This document shows, one piece after another, positions 37,822-44,434 of a DNA stretch of 44,434 nt. Source of the DNA: CAYTUI01 sp964441335 (GTDB lineage Bacteria > Patescibacteriota > Patescibacteriia > UBA1558 > 2-01-FULL-52-15). Below the pieces are notes generated by a model. It saw only the letters and a program-made list of their open reading frames with translations, made no database searches and was not told the DNA's origin. Position 1 is the stretch's first letter. The number at the start of each line of letters is the position of its first letter. The stretch spans positions 1-44,434 of the forward strand of contig CAYTUI010000006.1 in the NCBI GenBank assembly GCA_964441335.1, written 5' to 3'. Both the position numbers and the translations under genes were made by a program.

Positions 37822-38866
37822 TAGCAGAGGCAATAATTTTCTTTGCCAGCTCCCAATATTCCGGCTGACCCTTCTGTTTCATCCAATACCACCACTCCAC
37901 TCCCCAAAAATAACTTTCGGCAAAATGCGTCCGTCTGGCCAACTCACTGTTGGTTTCCAGTTGAGCCAGATTAAAAGACTGCTCGGCTTGCTGAAATGTT
38001 TGATCTTTAACATGACCAAAATCAGCTGGCCACGGTTCTGCCTGTAATTCAGCCACAATCATCTGCGAATAATTTTTATGAATTAATTTGGACTTAAGTT
38101 GATAATTCCAGGCCGGCCAGGCTGAATACAAATATCCTAGATATTTATTCCAGGCTACCCGATACATAGTTGTACCGACAATATCGGCTCTTTTCCCTAC
38201 CTGCGACCACAGACTAAACTCTCCGGAATCGGTCATCACCACCGGTCTAGTATCTTTACTTTTTAGTAGAGCCAGCTGTTTCTGCAAAAATTGATCGTCA
38301 GTTTCCGGGCAAATGCCAAACCATTTAAAATAGAATTCGTTCTGAACCTGCCAAGCCTTAATTGATGAAAACTGCCTAAAATGGTCAATCTGCTTGGCTA
38401 AACTTTCAAGTTCAGCCTGCTGTATTGCAGTTGTGTCTAAAGTTTGCGCCCAGTTCGGGGTGTGGCATTCCGGCCATCGAGGAGAACGTCGGCCTAAAAC
38501 TAAAATAAATTGAACCTTCCTATTTTCCCCCTCATTTATCAGCCAATCGTAATTTTTAAAATCAAAAACTCCTTCAGCTGTTTCAACCTCATCCCAATAA
38601 ACAGGCAGACGAATTTTTTTAACCTGCAAATCATCCAACATAGCCAAATAGACTTCCCGTGGTTCCAAACTTAACTCGCGGGCATACTTGGTAGAGAACG
38701 TCACACCCCAAAAATTATCCGGCACCAGTTCATATTTTAAACGCAAATTATGCCTGTCTATTTTAAAAAACCACCATAAAAAAACGGCCACTAAAATAAT
38801 AACCAGTAACCAAAACTTTTTCTTAGTTAATTTGCGCATCCTAAAATGTAATATAATAAAGCCCAA
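37814..38866 (-). CDS. membrane-anchored glycoside hydrolase-like protein (clan GH-A type)
   Basis: A 350-residue protein. An N-terminal membrane anchor (about 14-31, KFWLLVIILVAVFLWWF) precedes a TIM-barrel of the retaining glycosidase clan. Landmarks are FWGVTFSTKYARELSL, KIRLPVYWDEVETAEGVFDF (first strands), AWQVQNEF with the candidate acid/base Glu (about 177), and IVAELQAEPW with the candidate nucleophile Glu (about 273). The active site would be outside the cell. The nearest families (GH5, GH39, GH42) cannot be separated by eye, nor the substrate. It overlaps both neighbours, so it is co-expressed with a transporter. Confidence 0.75.
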   Translation of the reverse strand: MGFIILHFRMRKLTKKKFWLLVIILVAVFLWWFFKIDRHNLRLKYELVPDNFWGVTFSTKYARELSLEPREVYLAMLDDLQVKKIRLPVYWDEVETAEGVFDFKNYDWLINEGENRKVQFILVLGRRSPRWPECHTPNWAQTLDTTAIQQAELESLAKQIDHFRQFSSIKAWQVQNEFYFKWFGICPETDDQFLQKQLALLKSKDTRPVVMTDSGEFSLWSQVGKRADIVGTTMYRVAWNKYLGYLYSAWPAWNYQLKSKLIHKNYSQMIVAELQAEPWPADFGHVKDQTFQQAEQSFNLAQLETNSELARRTHFAESYFWGVEWWYWMKQKGQPEYWELAKKIIASAND

Positions 38867-39737
38867 TAACTATTAGCACCAGAGCGACAACTTTTTGAAT
38901 AATAATTTTCTTACTTATTTTCTCCTTAATCATGTGGGGTAATTTCCAGGTCATTATTGCCGCAAACAGTAAAATAAAAACATACTGAATACCTTGCAAA
39001 GCAGTAATCAGGGATAAACTGCCACCCATATCAATAGCGTAATTTTGACCCAAGAATCCAGCGGCGGCCAAAGCCTGATTAGAAATTATGCCTAAACGCA
39101 TCTTTATATGCAAAGTTCTGAAACGAACTAACAATAGATGCCGATTATTTTTAAACATCATTAGAATAACTATAATCAAAGCCGTCCCCACTCTCGGCCA
39201 AACCAACCCGTCAACAAAACTTTGATGATCAAAAATATATTGAGTCAACAAAAAGAAAACAGCAAAAGATAAACTTCCTCCCAAAGCCCAATAAGCACCT
39301 TTAATTCGCATCAACTTATTTTTAGGCCCGGGCATAATCGTAATTAAAATACTGCCCAGTAATAAACAAGCAAAAGCAATAACCTTCTTGGTGGTAAAAT
39401 CCTCCAAATTAAAGGTCCAGGAGACCAAAAAAACAATAATCGGCATGGCTCCGCCAATCAGTGGCACCACCCTAGACGCTTCGCCACGTTGTAAAGCTGT
39501 ATATAATAAATATAGTGACAAAGTAAAAATAGCACCGGTGGCCAAGGAAACCATCAGCCAGTACCAACCTATCCATTGGGTAGAAGGCGCCAAAACAAAA
39601 ACCAGTAGACTCATCAAACTGACCCAAATAACATACACAATACTATGCATGAAAACTTTGGACAGAAAAAACTTATCAACGATTGAACTAATAGCTAGGA
39701 CAAAATACGAGACCAGAACAATAATTAACCATTCCAT
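38841..39737 (-). CDS. EamA/DMT-superfamily transporter
   Basis: A 298-residue protein with ten hydrophobic helices in two repeats, the EamA layout. The first repeat has YLLYTALQRGEASRVVPLIGGAMPIIVFLVSW, the second has GQNYAIDMGGSLSLITALQGIQYVFILLFAAIM, both typical. It is a likely exporter or permease for a small metabolite; the substrate is unknown. It overlaps the downstream hydrolase gene by 26 bases and follows the VIT-type transporter gene after 14 bases. Confidence 0.85.
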   Translation of the reverse strand: MEWLIIVLVSYFVLAISSIVDKFFLSKVFMHSIVYVIWVSLMSLLVFVLAPSTQWIGWYWLMVSLATGAIFTLSLYLLYTALQRGEASRVVPLIGGAMPIIVFLVSWTFNLEDFTTKKVIAFACLLLGSILITIMPGPKNKLMRIKGAYWALGGSLSFAVFFLLTQYIFDHQSFVDGLVWPRVGTALIIVILMMFKNNRHLLLVRFRTLHIKMRLGIISNQALAAAGFLGQNYAIDMGGSLSLITALQGIQYVFILLFAAIMTWKLPHMIKEKISKKIIIQKVVALVLIVIGLYYITF

Positions 39738-39751
39738 ATTATAAAAATTAA

Positions 39752-40480
39752 CTAAGTTAATAAATATTTATCAGCTAAGTATCCCACCAATTGACCAACG
39801 CCGGCCGCCAGCAGACCGATTAACAACATTTCCAGGCCGCTAATTAGCCAAGATACGCGCAGAATCCTCCCTTTAATTCCTCCCAATGTTAGCAGAGCGA
39901 CTGCTACAAAAATAACAGCCAAGGTAGGCGCTATATTAAGCGGGAAAATAAAAAAAGCCAGCAAAGCAATTGAACCGCCGACAACATAAGAAATCCACAT
40001 ATATATAGTATCGGCCCAGGGCAATTTAAAGCCCCCTTCTTCCGGTACAAAACCCAGTTCGTTAACAGCCATAAAATTTAACCACATATTTTTGTCCGAG
40101 GTAATTGCCTTTAACATTACGGCAACTTCCTGATCTTTATATCCCAGCTTTTGTAAATACTCTCGGGTCTCTTTCATCTCAATGTCCGGATGCTTGGCAA
40201 TTTCCTCGGCCTCTTCATTTAGAAAGTGCTGACGCAACTCTTTTTCAGATTTGGTAGATAAATAAGTTCCGGCACCCATTGATATGGCCTCCACAAAAAT
40301 GACCACTAAACCGGAAATAATAATCGTTCGTAAATCTTGGGTGGCGGCCGCAATACCTATGACCACGCCTAAAGTTGAAACTAAACCGTCTTCTAAACCA
40401 AAGACTACTTCACGAAATGATTGTAAAATACCACTGCCCCGGTGGTGAAGATAATTCTTATGATAAGACTTACTATTCAT
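39752..40480 (-). CDS. VIT1/CCC1-family iron or manganese transporter
   Basis: A 242-residue membrane protein. The family start FREVVFGLEDGLVSTLGVVIGIAAA is present, then FVEAISMGAGTYLSTKSEKE, a cytoplasmic metal-binding helical region rich in Glu (EEAEEIAKHPDIEMKE), and three C-terminal helices. VIT proteins move Fe2+ or Mn2+ out of the cytoplasm by proton exchange. The start overlaps the stop of the OLD-family gene by eight bases, so they are coupled. Confidence 0.92.
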   Translation of the reverse strand: MNSKSYHKNYLHHRGSGILQSFREVVFGLEDGLVSTLGVVIGIAAATQDLRTIIISGLVVIFVEAISMGAGTYLSTKSEKELRQHFLNEEAEEIAKHPDIEMKETREYLQKLGYKDQEVAVMLKAITSDKNMWLNFMAVNELGFVPEEGGFKLPWADTIYMWISYVVGGSIALLAFFIFPLNIAPTLAVIFVAVALLTLGGIKGRILRVSWLISGLEMLLIGLLAAGVGQLVGYLADKYLLT

Positions 40481-41723
40481 GGGTTACAGCTTCAACTATT
40501 TCTTTAAGATATTGCATAACTGGAGAATTATAGTCAGCCTCTGTCAGCTGACGGGCGGCAGACAAAGCGTTAAGAGGTTTTTTATCTTCTCTCTGATACT
40601 TGCGCGGATAATTCTTCTCAATAGTTCCATTCGGTAATATATATATATGAAAGCGCTTCATCTCTTCAATGGTTTTCTGACGATTTTTTTTGGTTATATA
40701 AACTTGTCGCTGGTTTAGAAATTCTGTCGCCCACCAGCCCAAAGCGTCCTGATCAAGCATAATTAAATAAGGAATTCCGAAAGCTTCCAATACTTCCATA
40801 TATACTCCGGTGTTGCCCTTGCCATTAGTAAAAATAACTTTAATTTCTAAAGGTCCATGATAAAAACGATCAAGCAGACTGCGCATCAAAATTCTGTCAG
40901 ACACTCCTTCCACTATTAAAACCTTATCAGCAAAAAATATTTCCAGATTATCGGCGTTAAATTCCTGAACCAGTCTTTGGCGGTTAACCTGCCGATTGGA
41001 GGTCATCATTGAATAAACGTGGGTGCCAAGTTCTGCCGTCCGGGCCACACGATATACCTGATGCAAATTCTCGGGAGTGATAAACAACGGTGAATGCGTG
41101 GTCATAATTATCTGATTGGTCGCCTGGTCGGCCAGCACGCTTATCAACTTTTTAATCAAAGCCGGATGTAGATGATTTTCCGGTTCATCCAGTAACACCA
41201 ATTGATAATCCGGGTGCAATGAATAAAGTAGCAGGACAAATATTTTTTGGAAACCGCTACCCAAACGATCAATGGTAACCGTCTCCCCGTGTTCCACAAA
41301 AGTCGCGCCTTCAGTAACATCAATATCCAGAGACTCGCTGGGGAAAGACAATCCGGGAAAATATTCGGTCAGTAAGCTTTGAAAACTTGCCAGACTCTTG
41401 GGATAATTAGCAATTAAACTATGGTAATCGCGGTCTATTTGCTCAAAATCCAACAGATATATTTCCGACAGTCTGATCATCTTAAATCCCTTAGGTAAGG
41501 CCTGGCCGGCCGCAACGGTTTGACCGCCGGGTGAACTAAATGTCAGGCTGATCTGACCGGCTGATTCTTTTTGGCCATTGCCTACGGCCTCAATGGCGTC
41601 CAAAATATTAGTCTTACCGCTATTATTCTGTCCAATAAAGATATTTAAAGATGCCGATAACTGGATAGTTAGCGGCTTAATAATACTGCGGAAGGATTTA
41701 ATCTCCACCTTTTGTATTGCCAT
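40473..41723 (-). CDS. OLD-family ATP-dependent endonuclease (AAA + TOPRIM)
   Basis: A 416-residue protein. The N-terminal SMC/ABC-like ATPase has Walker A GQNNSGKT (31-38) and LVLLDEPENHLHPALIKKL, with a signature-like DRLGSGFQKIFVLLL before it and MTTHSPLFI after it. The C-terminal TOPRIM domain has KVLIVEGVSDRILMRSLL and LIMLDQDA. OLD nucleases act in DNA repair and in phage defence (alone or with a UvrD-like helicase in Gabija); no helicase partner is adjacent here. The mRNA is probably leaderless (TATAAT seven bases before the ATG). It starts an operon with metal and metabolite transporters. Confidence 0.9.
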   Translation of the reverse strand: MAIQKVEIKSFRSIIKPLTIQLSASLNIFIGQNNSGKTNILDAIEAVGNGQKESAGQISLTFSSPGGQTVAAGQALPKGFKMIRLSEIYLLDFEQIDRDYHSLIANYPKSLASFQSLLTEYFPGLSFPSESLDIDVTEGATFVEHGETVTIDRLGSGFQKIFVLLLYSLHPDYQLVLLDEPENHLHPALIKKLISVLADQATNQIIMTTHSPLFITPENLHQVYRVARTAELGTHVYSMMTSNRQVNRQRLVQEFNADNLEIFFADKVLIVEGVSDRILMRSLLDRFYHGPLEIKVIFTNGKGNTGVYMEVLEAFGIPYLIMLDQDALGWWATEFLNQRQVYITKKNRQKTIEEMKRFHIYILPNGTIEKNYPRKYQREDKKPLNALSAARQLTEADYNSPVMQYLKEIVEAVTHE

Positions 41724-41730
41724 TGACTAT

Positions 41731-41736
41731 ATTATA
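41731..41736 (-). promoter_or_regulatory. -10 box of a leaderless transcript (OLD-family operon)
   Basis: TATAAT on the minus strand, seven bases before the ATG at 41723. Confidence 0.6.
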
Positions 41737-41869
41737 GCATATTAGCCGGTGGCCTGTGACTAGTAAGCATAAAAACTAGATCAAGGCATACTCAATGTTA
41801 ATTGCTAAGAATAGAGGCGTCTAGTCCATGGCTCATTGATTAATAAAGATATGAGGCTCACACCTTTTA

Positions 41870-42120
41870 AGTCGTCGAGGATACTACCTCCTTCACATTT
41901 TTCGTATTCTCGACCCCGAAACGATCTTATATAATGTCGAGGGTATTTGATAATTAAAGATAGTTAACTGAAAAATAGTTGAGGGGGAGAGATCTCCTAT
42001 GGATTAACGTTTCTTGTCTTGGAGATCTCTCGTCGTATCCTCCTCGAGAATTCGGGACTTATTGGATATTTCTTCTTCGTCAAGGATACTGCCTCCTTCG
42101 TATTTTCCGTTTTCCCGAGA
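41870..42120 (-). other. gene-free region with two ribosome-binding-site-like repeats and hairpins
   Basis: The 500-base gap 41724-42225 holds no convincing gene. Two similar stretches of about 42 bases (41873-41914 and 42076-42117), read on the minus strand, each contain AATACGAA or a relative, then AAGGAGGyAGTATCCTyGACGA. Between them GAGAGATCTCC (41988-41998) faces GGAGATCTCTC (42020-42030) as a perfect 11-bp stem. Around the second copy the minus strand has CTCGAC, GTCGAG, CTCGAC in turn, which allows two alternative pairings. It may be a regulatory RNA or gene remains. Confidence 0.45.
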
Positions 42121-42168
42121 GCTAGGCTTTAAAACGCACACCAGTTAATGATAATATTTTGAGTAATT

Positions 42169-42205
42169 AAAAATAACCCAACAGTCTGTCTGCCAGGTTA
42201 TTTTT
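42169..42205 (-). terminator. intrinsic terminator of the CAP-domain gene
   Basis: On the minus strand AAAAATAACC and GGTTATTTTT form a long stem around GGCAGACAGACTGTT. It works in either direction, 20 bases after the CAP gene stop. Confidence 0.88.
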
Positions 42206-42225
42206 AATCTCAATAATTATGCTTG

Positions 42226-43452
42226 TTAGATTGCCGAGGATAAAATAGTTATAACTCCGGGCAGACCCTCAAGCTGATGCCAATTGGACCACCATAAGAG
42301 ACTGGCGAAAGCTATCATGAATAAACTGGCAATAATAGTTGACCTGTGTTGGACTTTAATAGCCACAAAGATATTAACCAGGGCTATTAAGATAAAGGCT
42401 AAGATAATAAGTAAATATAGATTATCGCTCCAAGCCACGACCCTCTGTAGCCAATTAGTGGACGGCACCACCACTACGGTTTGCTCGTTCTGTTGAAGGT
42501 AGGTATCTTCCAAACCTTGAACAGCCGGACTTTCCGAAGATTTCACAGCTAACTTGCCGTCAACAATAACATTACCGGCCGGCGGCGGTTTCAATCTGTC
42601 AGCGTCGCTAGGAACTGGGACAGGTTTCGGGGGTTCAACTACCGGCTGTGTCGGAGTTACTGGCTTAACAATCGGTTGCTCAATAGGTTGGGGCTGATCT
42701 TTAGAGGTGTCAACTTGCGCAACTTGAACTGGTTGTGGGATAACTTTCGGCTCTCCGTAGAGTACAACCATCAAATTTGTTTCTCGGCCTTCCATTGTTC
42801 CGGTCAGCATAGCAATTCCGACTTCACTATAATTGGCGTTCTTTAAATTTTTATCATGACTGGGGCTGGCCTGAAAAGCTTTGAACACGCCGTTAGCTGT
42901 GACAAAGTCAATCGCCAAATTTTCTCCGAAACGTATGAATTGGTATTTATTGGGATCCAACCACTCCCAAGGCTTTAAACCTTCGGGTGAGTAGTGGCTA
43001 AAATAATTACGGCTAAACATATCTTGAGCGCGTTCCATAGCTACATTATTCAGATACTCATTTCTGACCAGCGGCTGGGCGCCTAAAGATTGTCTATATT
43101 CATTAGTCAGGCTGACCATTTCATTTTCAATAGCCGGTGTAACACGGCCACCTGTCGGAAAAAAAATCAATAAAGCGGAAACCAAAGCAATTTTTGTCAC
43201 CAATAAGCCAAGTGTCAAGGCTCTAACAGATTTGGAATGTAATATTTTTGGTTTGTGACCGTTTAATTCATTGGGTACAAAGTAGTCTCTAAACCAAGAA
43301 ATATTTTTATTATATGACTTCTTGACTGTCTTATATTCCTTTTTTATCATTTTACGGTTGCCTTTTTTAGATAAAAAAATATACAGCTCAATAAGACCTG
43401 CCAGCAGTAACGCTTTCTTAAACCTATTTCGGCTGTTTTTAGCTTTTGTCAT
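42226..43452 (-). CDS. CAP-domain (SCP/PR1-like) membrane protein
   Basis: A 408-residue protein. A basic N-terminus of about 65 residues precedes a membrane helix (about 72-95). The CAP domain runs from about 108 to 228 (LTNEYRQSLGAQPLVRNEYLNNVAMERAQDM, FSHYSPEGLKPWEWL, RFGENLAIDF, SPSHDKNLKNANYSEVGIAM), with the conserved His and Glu residues of the YkwD group. A Pro-rich linker (about 240-290) follows, then two C-terminal membrane helices (about 345-390). The CAP domain should lie outside the cell. Its role, perhaps in cell-wall or host-surface interaction, is not known. A single-gene unit with a clear promoter and terminator. Confidence 0.9.
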   Translation of the reverse strand: MTKAKNSRNRFKKALLLAGLIELYIFLSKKGNRKMIKKEYKTVKKSYNKNISWFRDYFVPNELNGHKPKILHSKSVRALTLGLLVTKIALVSALLIFFPTGGRVTPAIENEMVSLTNEYRQSLGAQPLVRNEYLNNVAMERAQDMFSRNYFSHYSPEGLKPWEWLDPNKYQFIRFGENLAIDFVTANGVFKAFQASPSHDKNLKNANYSEVGIAMLTGTMEGRETNLMVVLYGEPKVIPQPVQVAQVDTSKDQPQPIEQPIVKPVTPTQPVVEPPKPVPVPSDADRLKPPPAGNVIVDGKLAVKSSESPAVQGLEDTYLQQNEQTVVVVPSTNWLQRVVAWSDNLYLLIILAFILIALVNIFVAIKVQHRSTIIASLFMIAFASLLWWSNWHQLEGLPGVITILSSAI

Positions 43453-43472
43453 AGCTATTATTAACTAAAACT

Positions 43473-43501
43473 AGTATATCATAAATACCATATTCTGTCA
43501 A
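43473..43501 (-). promoter_or_regulatory. sigma70-type promoter of the CAP-domain gene
   Basis: Minus-strand TTGACA (43496-43501), a 17-base spacer and TATACT (43473-43478), 20 bases before the ATG. Confidence 0.82.
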
Positions 43502-43562
43502 TCAACGAGAGGCGTAGCCAGTGGCCGGCAGCTTGTGGCCAGTACACAACGCTAATAAACAA

Positions 43563-43714
43563 GGATACTGCGAGGAACCCCGTCAGCCAAAGGCTGAGCG
43601 GGGTGACGTGGCAGTCCCGATTTATCTACTACAGTCGCCAAATTATCAACGGGACTGCTTCCCCCTCGACTTCGCCAAGCTGAGCTTGGCTTCGCTCGGG
43701 ATCGCAGTTTCCGG
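43563..43714. repeat. pair of cruciform elements with exchangeable cores, copies 2 and 3
   Basis: Copy 2 (43563-43619) reads GGATACTGCG ... GCAGTCCCG around an ACCCCGTCAGCC/GGCTGAGCGGGGT hairpin. Copy 3 (43650-43713) is in the opposite direction, CGGGACTGCTTC ... ATCGCAGTTTCCG around GCCAAGCTGAGCTTGGC. The two face each other about 30 bases apart. They fill the 310-base gene-free space before typA's 3' end. Confidence 0.75.
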
Positions 43715-43765
43715 AATTAATCGAAGCTACGAATTTTCACGCCACGAGATAGTGCAAATTACAAA

Positions 43766-44434
43766 TTACTTCCCTTTAGCCTCTTTTCTCCCTGCTCTAA
43801 CTCTATCAATCTCCGACAGAAACTTTTTTCTTAAGCGAATGCTCTTGGGAGTCACTTCCAGATATTCATCTTCATTCATAACGCTCATACCCAATTCCAG
43901 AGTTAACTCCATTGGCGAAGTCAGACGGATTGCCTCATCAGCATTAGACGAACGCATATTAGTCAGCTGTTTACCTTTAATCGGATTCACCGCCATATCG
44001 TTACCCTTAGACACATTACCGATCACCATACCCTCATAGACTTCCACAGTCGCCCCGATATACAGCGTACCGCGACTCTGCAAATTGTATAAAGAATATC
44101 CCAAAGCCTTACCGGTAGCCATAGACACCATAGAACCCAGTTCGCTTTTTTCTATCTTACCGGCATGGGGTTTAAAACCGATGACTCGCGAATAAAAAAT
44201 ACCCTCTCCCCTAGTGTCCACGATAAATTCATTTTTATAATCCAGCAGACCGCGGGTCGGAATTTCAAAAATAATTCTGATATGACCGTGCTCATTTTTC
44301 ATTTCCATCATAGTTCCTTTACGCTTGGACAGTTTTTCAATCACAATGCCGGACATTGTTTCCGGAACATTGACAGTCACTTCTTCAAACGGCTCGTGCT
44401 TTACCCCGTCAATTTCTTTAATAATGACATGCGG
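43766..44434 (-). CDS. typA: translational GTPase TypA/BipA, C-terminal part (cut by the window end)
   Basis: The reading frame stays open to the end of the window, so this is the last 222 residues or so of a protein that is normally about 610. Family landmarks are RGLLDYKNEFIVDTRGEGIFYSRV, GYSLYNLQSRGTLYIGATVEVYEGMVIG, NDMAVNPIKGKQLTNMRSSNADEAIRL and the terminal EVTPKSIRLRKKFL. These belong to domain V and the unique C-terminal domain, which binds the ribosome. TypA helps ribosome assembly and stress adaptation. The GTPase domain lies outside the window. Confidence 0.95.
   Translation of the reverse strand, partial: PHVIIKEIDGVKHEPFEEVTVNVPETMSGIVIEKLSKRKGTMMEMKNEHGHIRIIFEIPTRGLLDYKNEFIVDTRGEGIFYSRVIGFKPHAGKIEKSELGSMVSMATGKALGYSLYNLQSRGTLYIGATVEVYEGMVIGNVSKGNDMAVNPIKGKQLTNMRSSNADEAIRLTSPMELTLELGMSVMNEDEYLEVTPKSIRLRKKFLSEIDRVRAGRKEAKGK

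Noticed and set aside
40473..41723. Gabija defence system
   Set aside because: The OLD-type nuclease lacks the adjacent UvrD-like helicase needed for Gabija; its neighbours are transporters.

Overview
The window looks like a chromosomal segment of a Patescibacteria (Candidate Phyla Radiation, probably Parcubacteria-type) bacterium. The reasons are: an AT-leaning genome, a compact type IV pilus locus built on PilB, PilC, a PilM-like protein and several prepilins with no outer-membrane secretin in view, a short HrcA, many first genes of transcription units that look leaderless, and intergenic spaces full of small palindromic and degenerate tandem repeats. This assignment rests on gene content and style; no marker-gene phylogeny could be run.

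Layout. 1-10.4 kb is a patchwork. AT-rich housekeeping or unknown genes (rarA, YdeI-like, a kinase-like unknown, tRNA-Gln, a GDPD-like protein) alternate with GC-rich genes: two hypotheticals at 219-1266, a 60-aa protein at 4155, a CDP-alcohol phosphatidyltransferase, a GNAT acetyltransferase, a 65-aa protein, a PRPP-synthetase-like protein and a small membrane protein at 10189. The GC-rich genes share consensus Shine-Dalgarno sites and mostly carry their own sigma70-type promoter and stem-loop terminator. 10.5-18.3 kb holds dnaX, a coiled-coil unknown, a VirD4/TraG-like membrane ATPase with a coupled small gene, a divergent corA and a tRNA-dihydrouridine synthase. 18.7-20.4 kb is another GC-rich gene, a multi-pass membrane protein with an SPFH-like C-terminus.

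20.7-25.6 kb is the heat-shock region: hrcA-grpE-(zinc protein)-dnaK behind a perfect CIRCE operator, with dnaJ downstream. 25.9-37.3 kb is the type IV pilus region, all on the minus strand: pilB and a receiver-only response regulator; pilC with three prepilins, one carrying a DUF2341-LamG passenger; a PilX-like protein with a beta-propeller; a PilM-PilN-like fusion; and a major-type pilin. 37.4-41.7 kb is a tightly overlapping operon of an OLD-family nuclease, a VIT-type metal transporter, an EamA-type transporter, a membrane-anchored glycoside hydrolase and a small membrane protein. A CAP-domain membrane protein and the 3' part of typA close the window.

The most unusual signal is between the genes. 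A 32-bp twin-hairpin unit occurs at five sites. At one site pair it is flanked by a 5-bp duplication, and a matching copy of the host sequence without it lies elsewhere in the window, which is the signature of an insertion. Degenerate 8-bp tandem arrays fill several spacers, some in register with TAG stop codons. A near-perfect 74-bp inverted repeat flanks the 6.4-kb minor-pilin/pilC block. A family of cruciform elements has constant ends and exchangeable hairpin cores.
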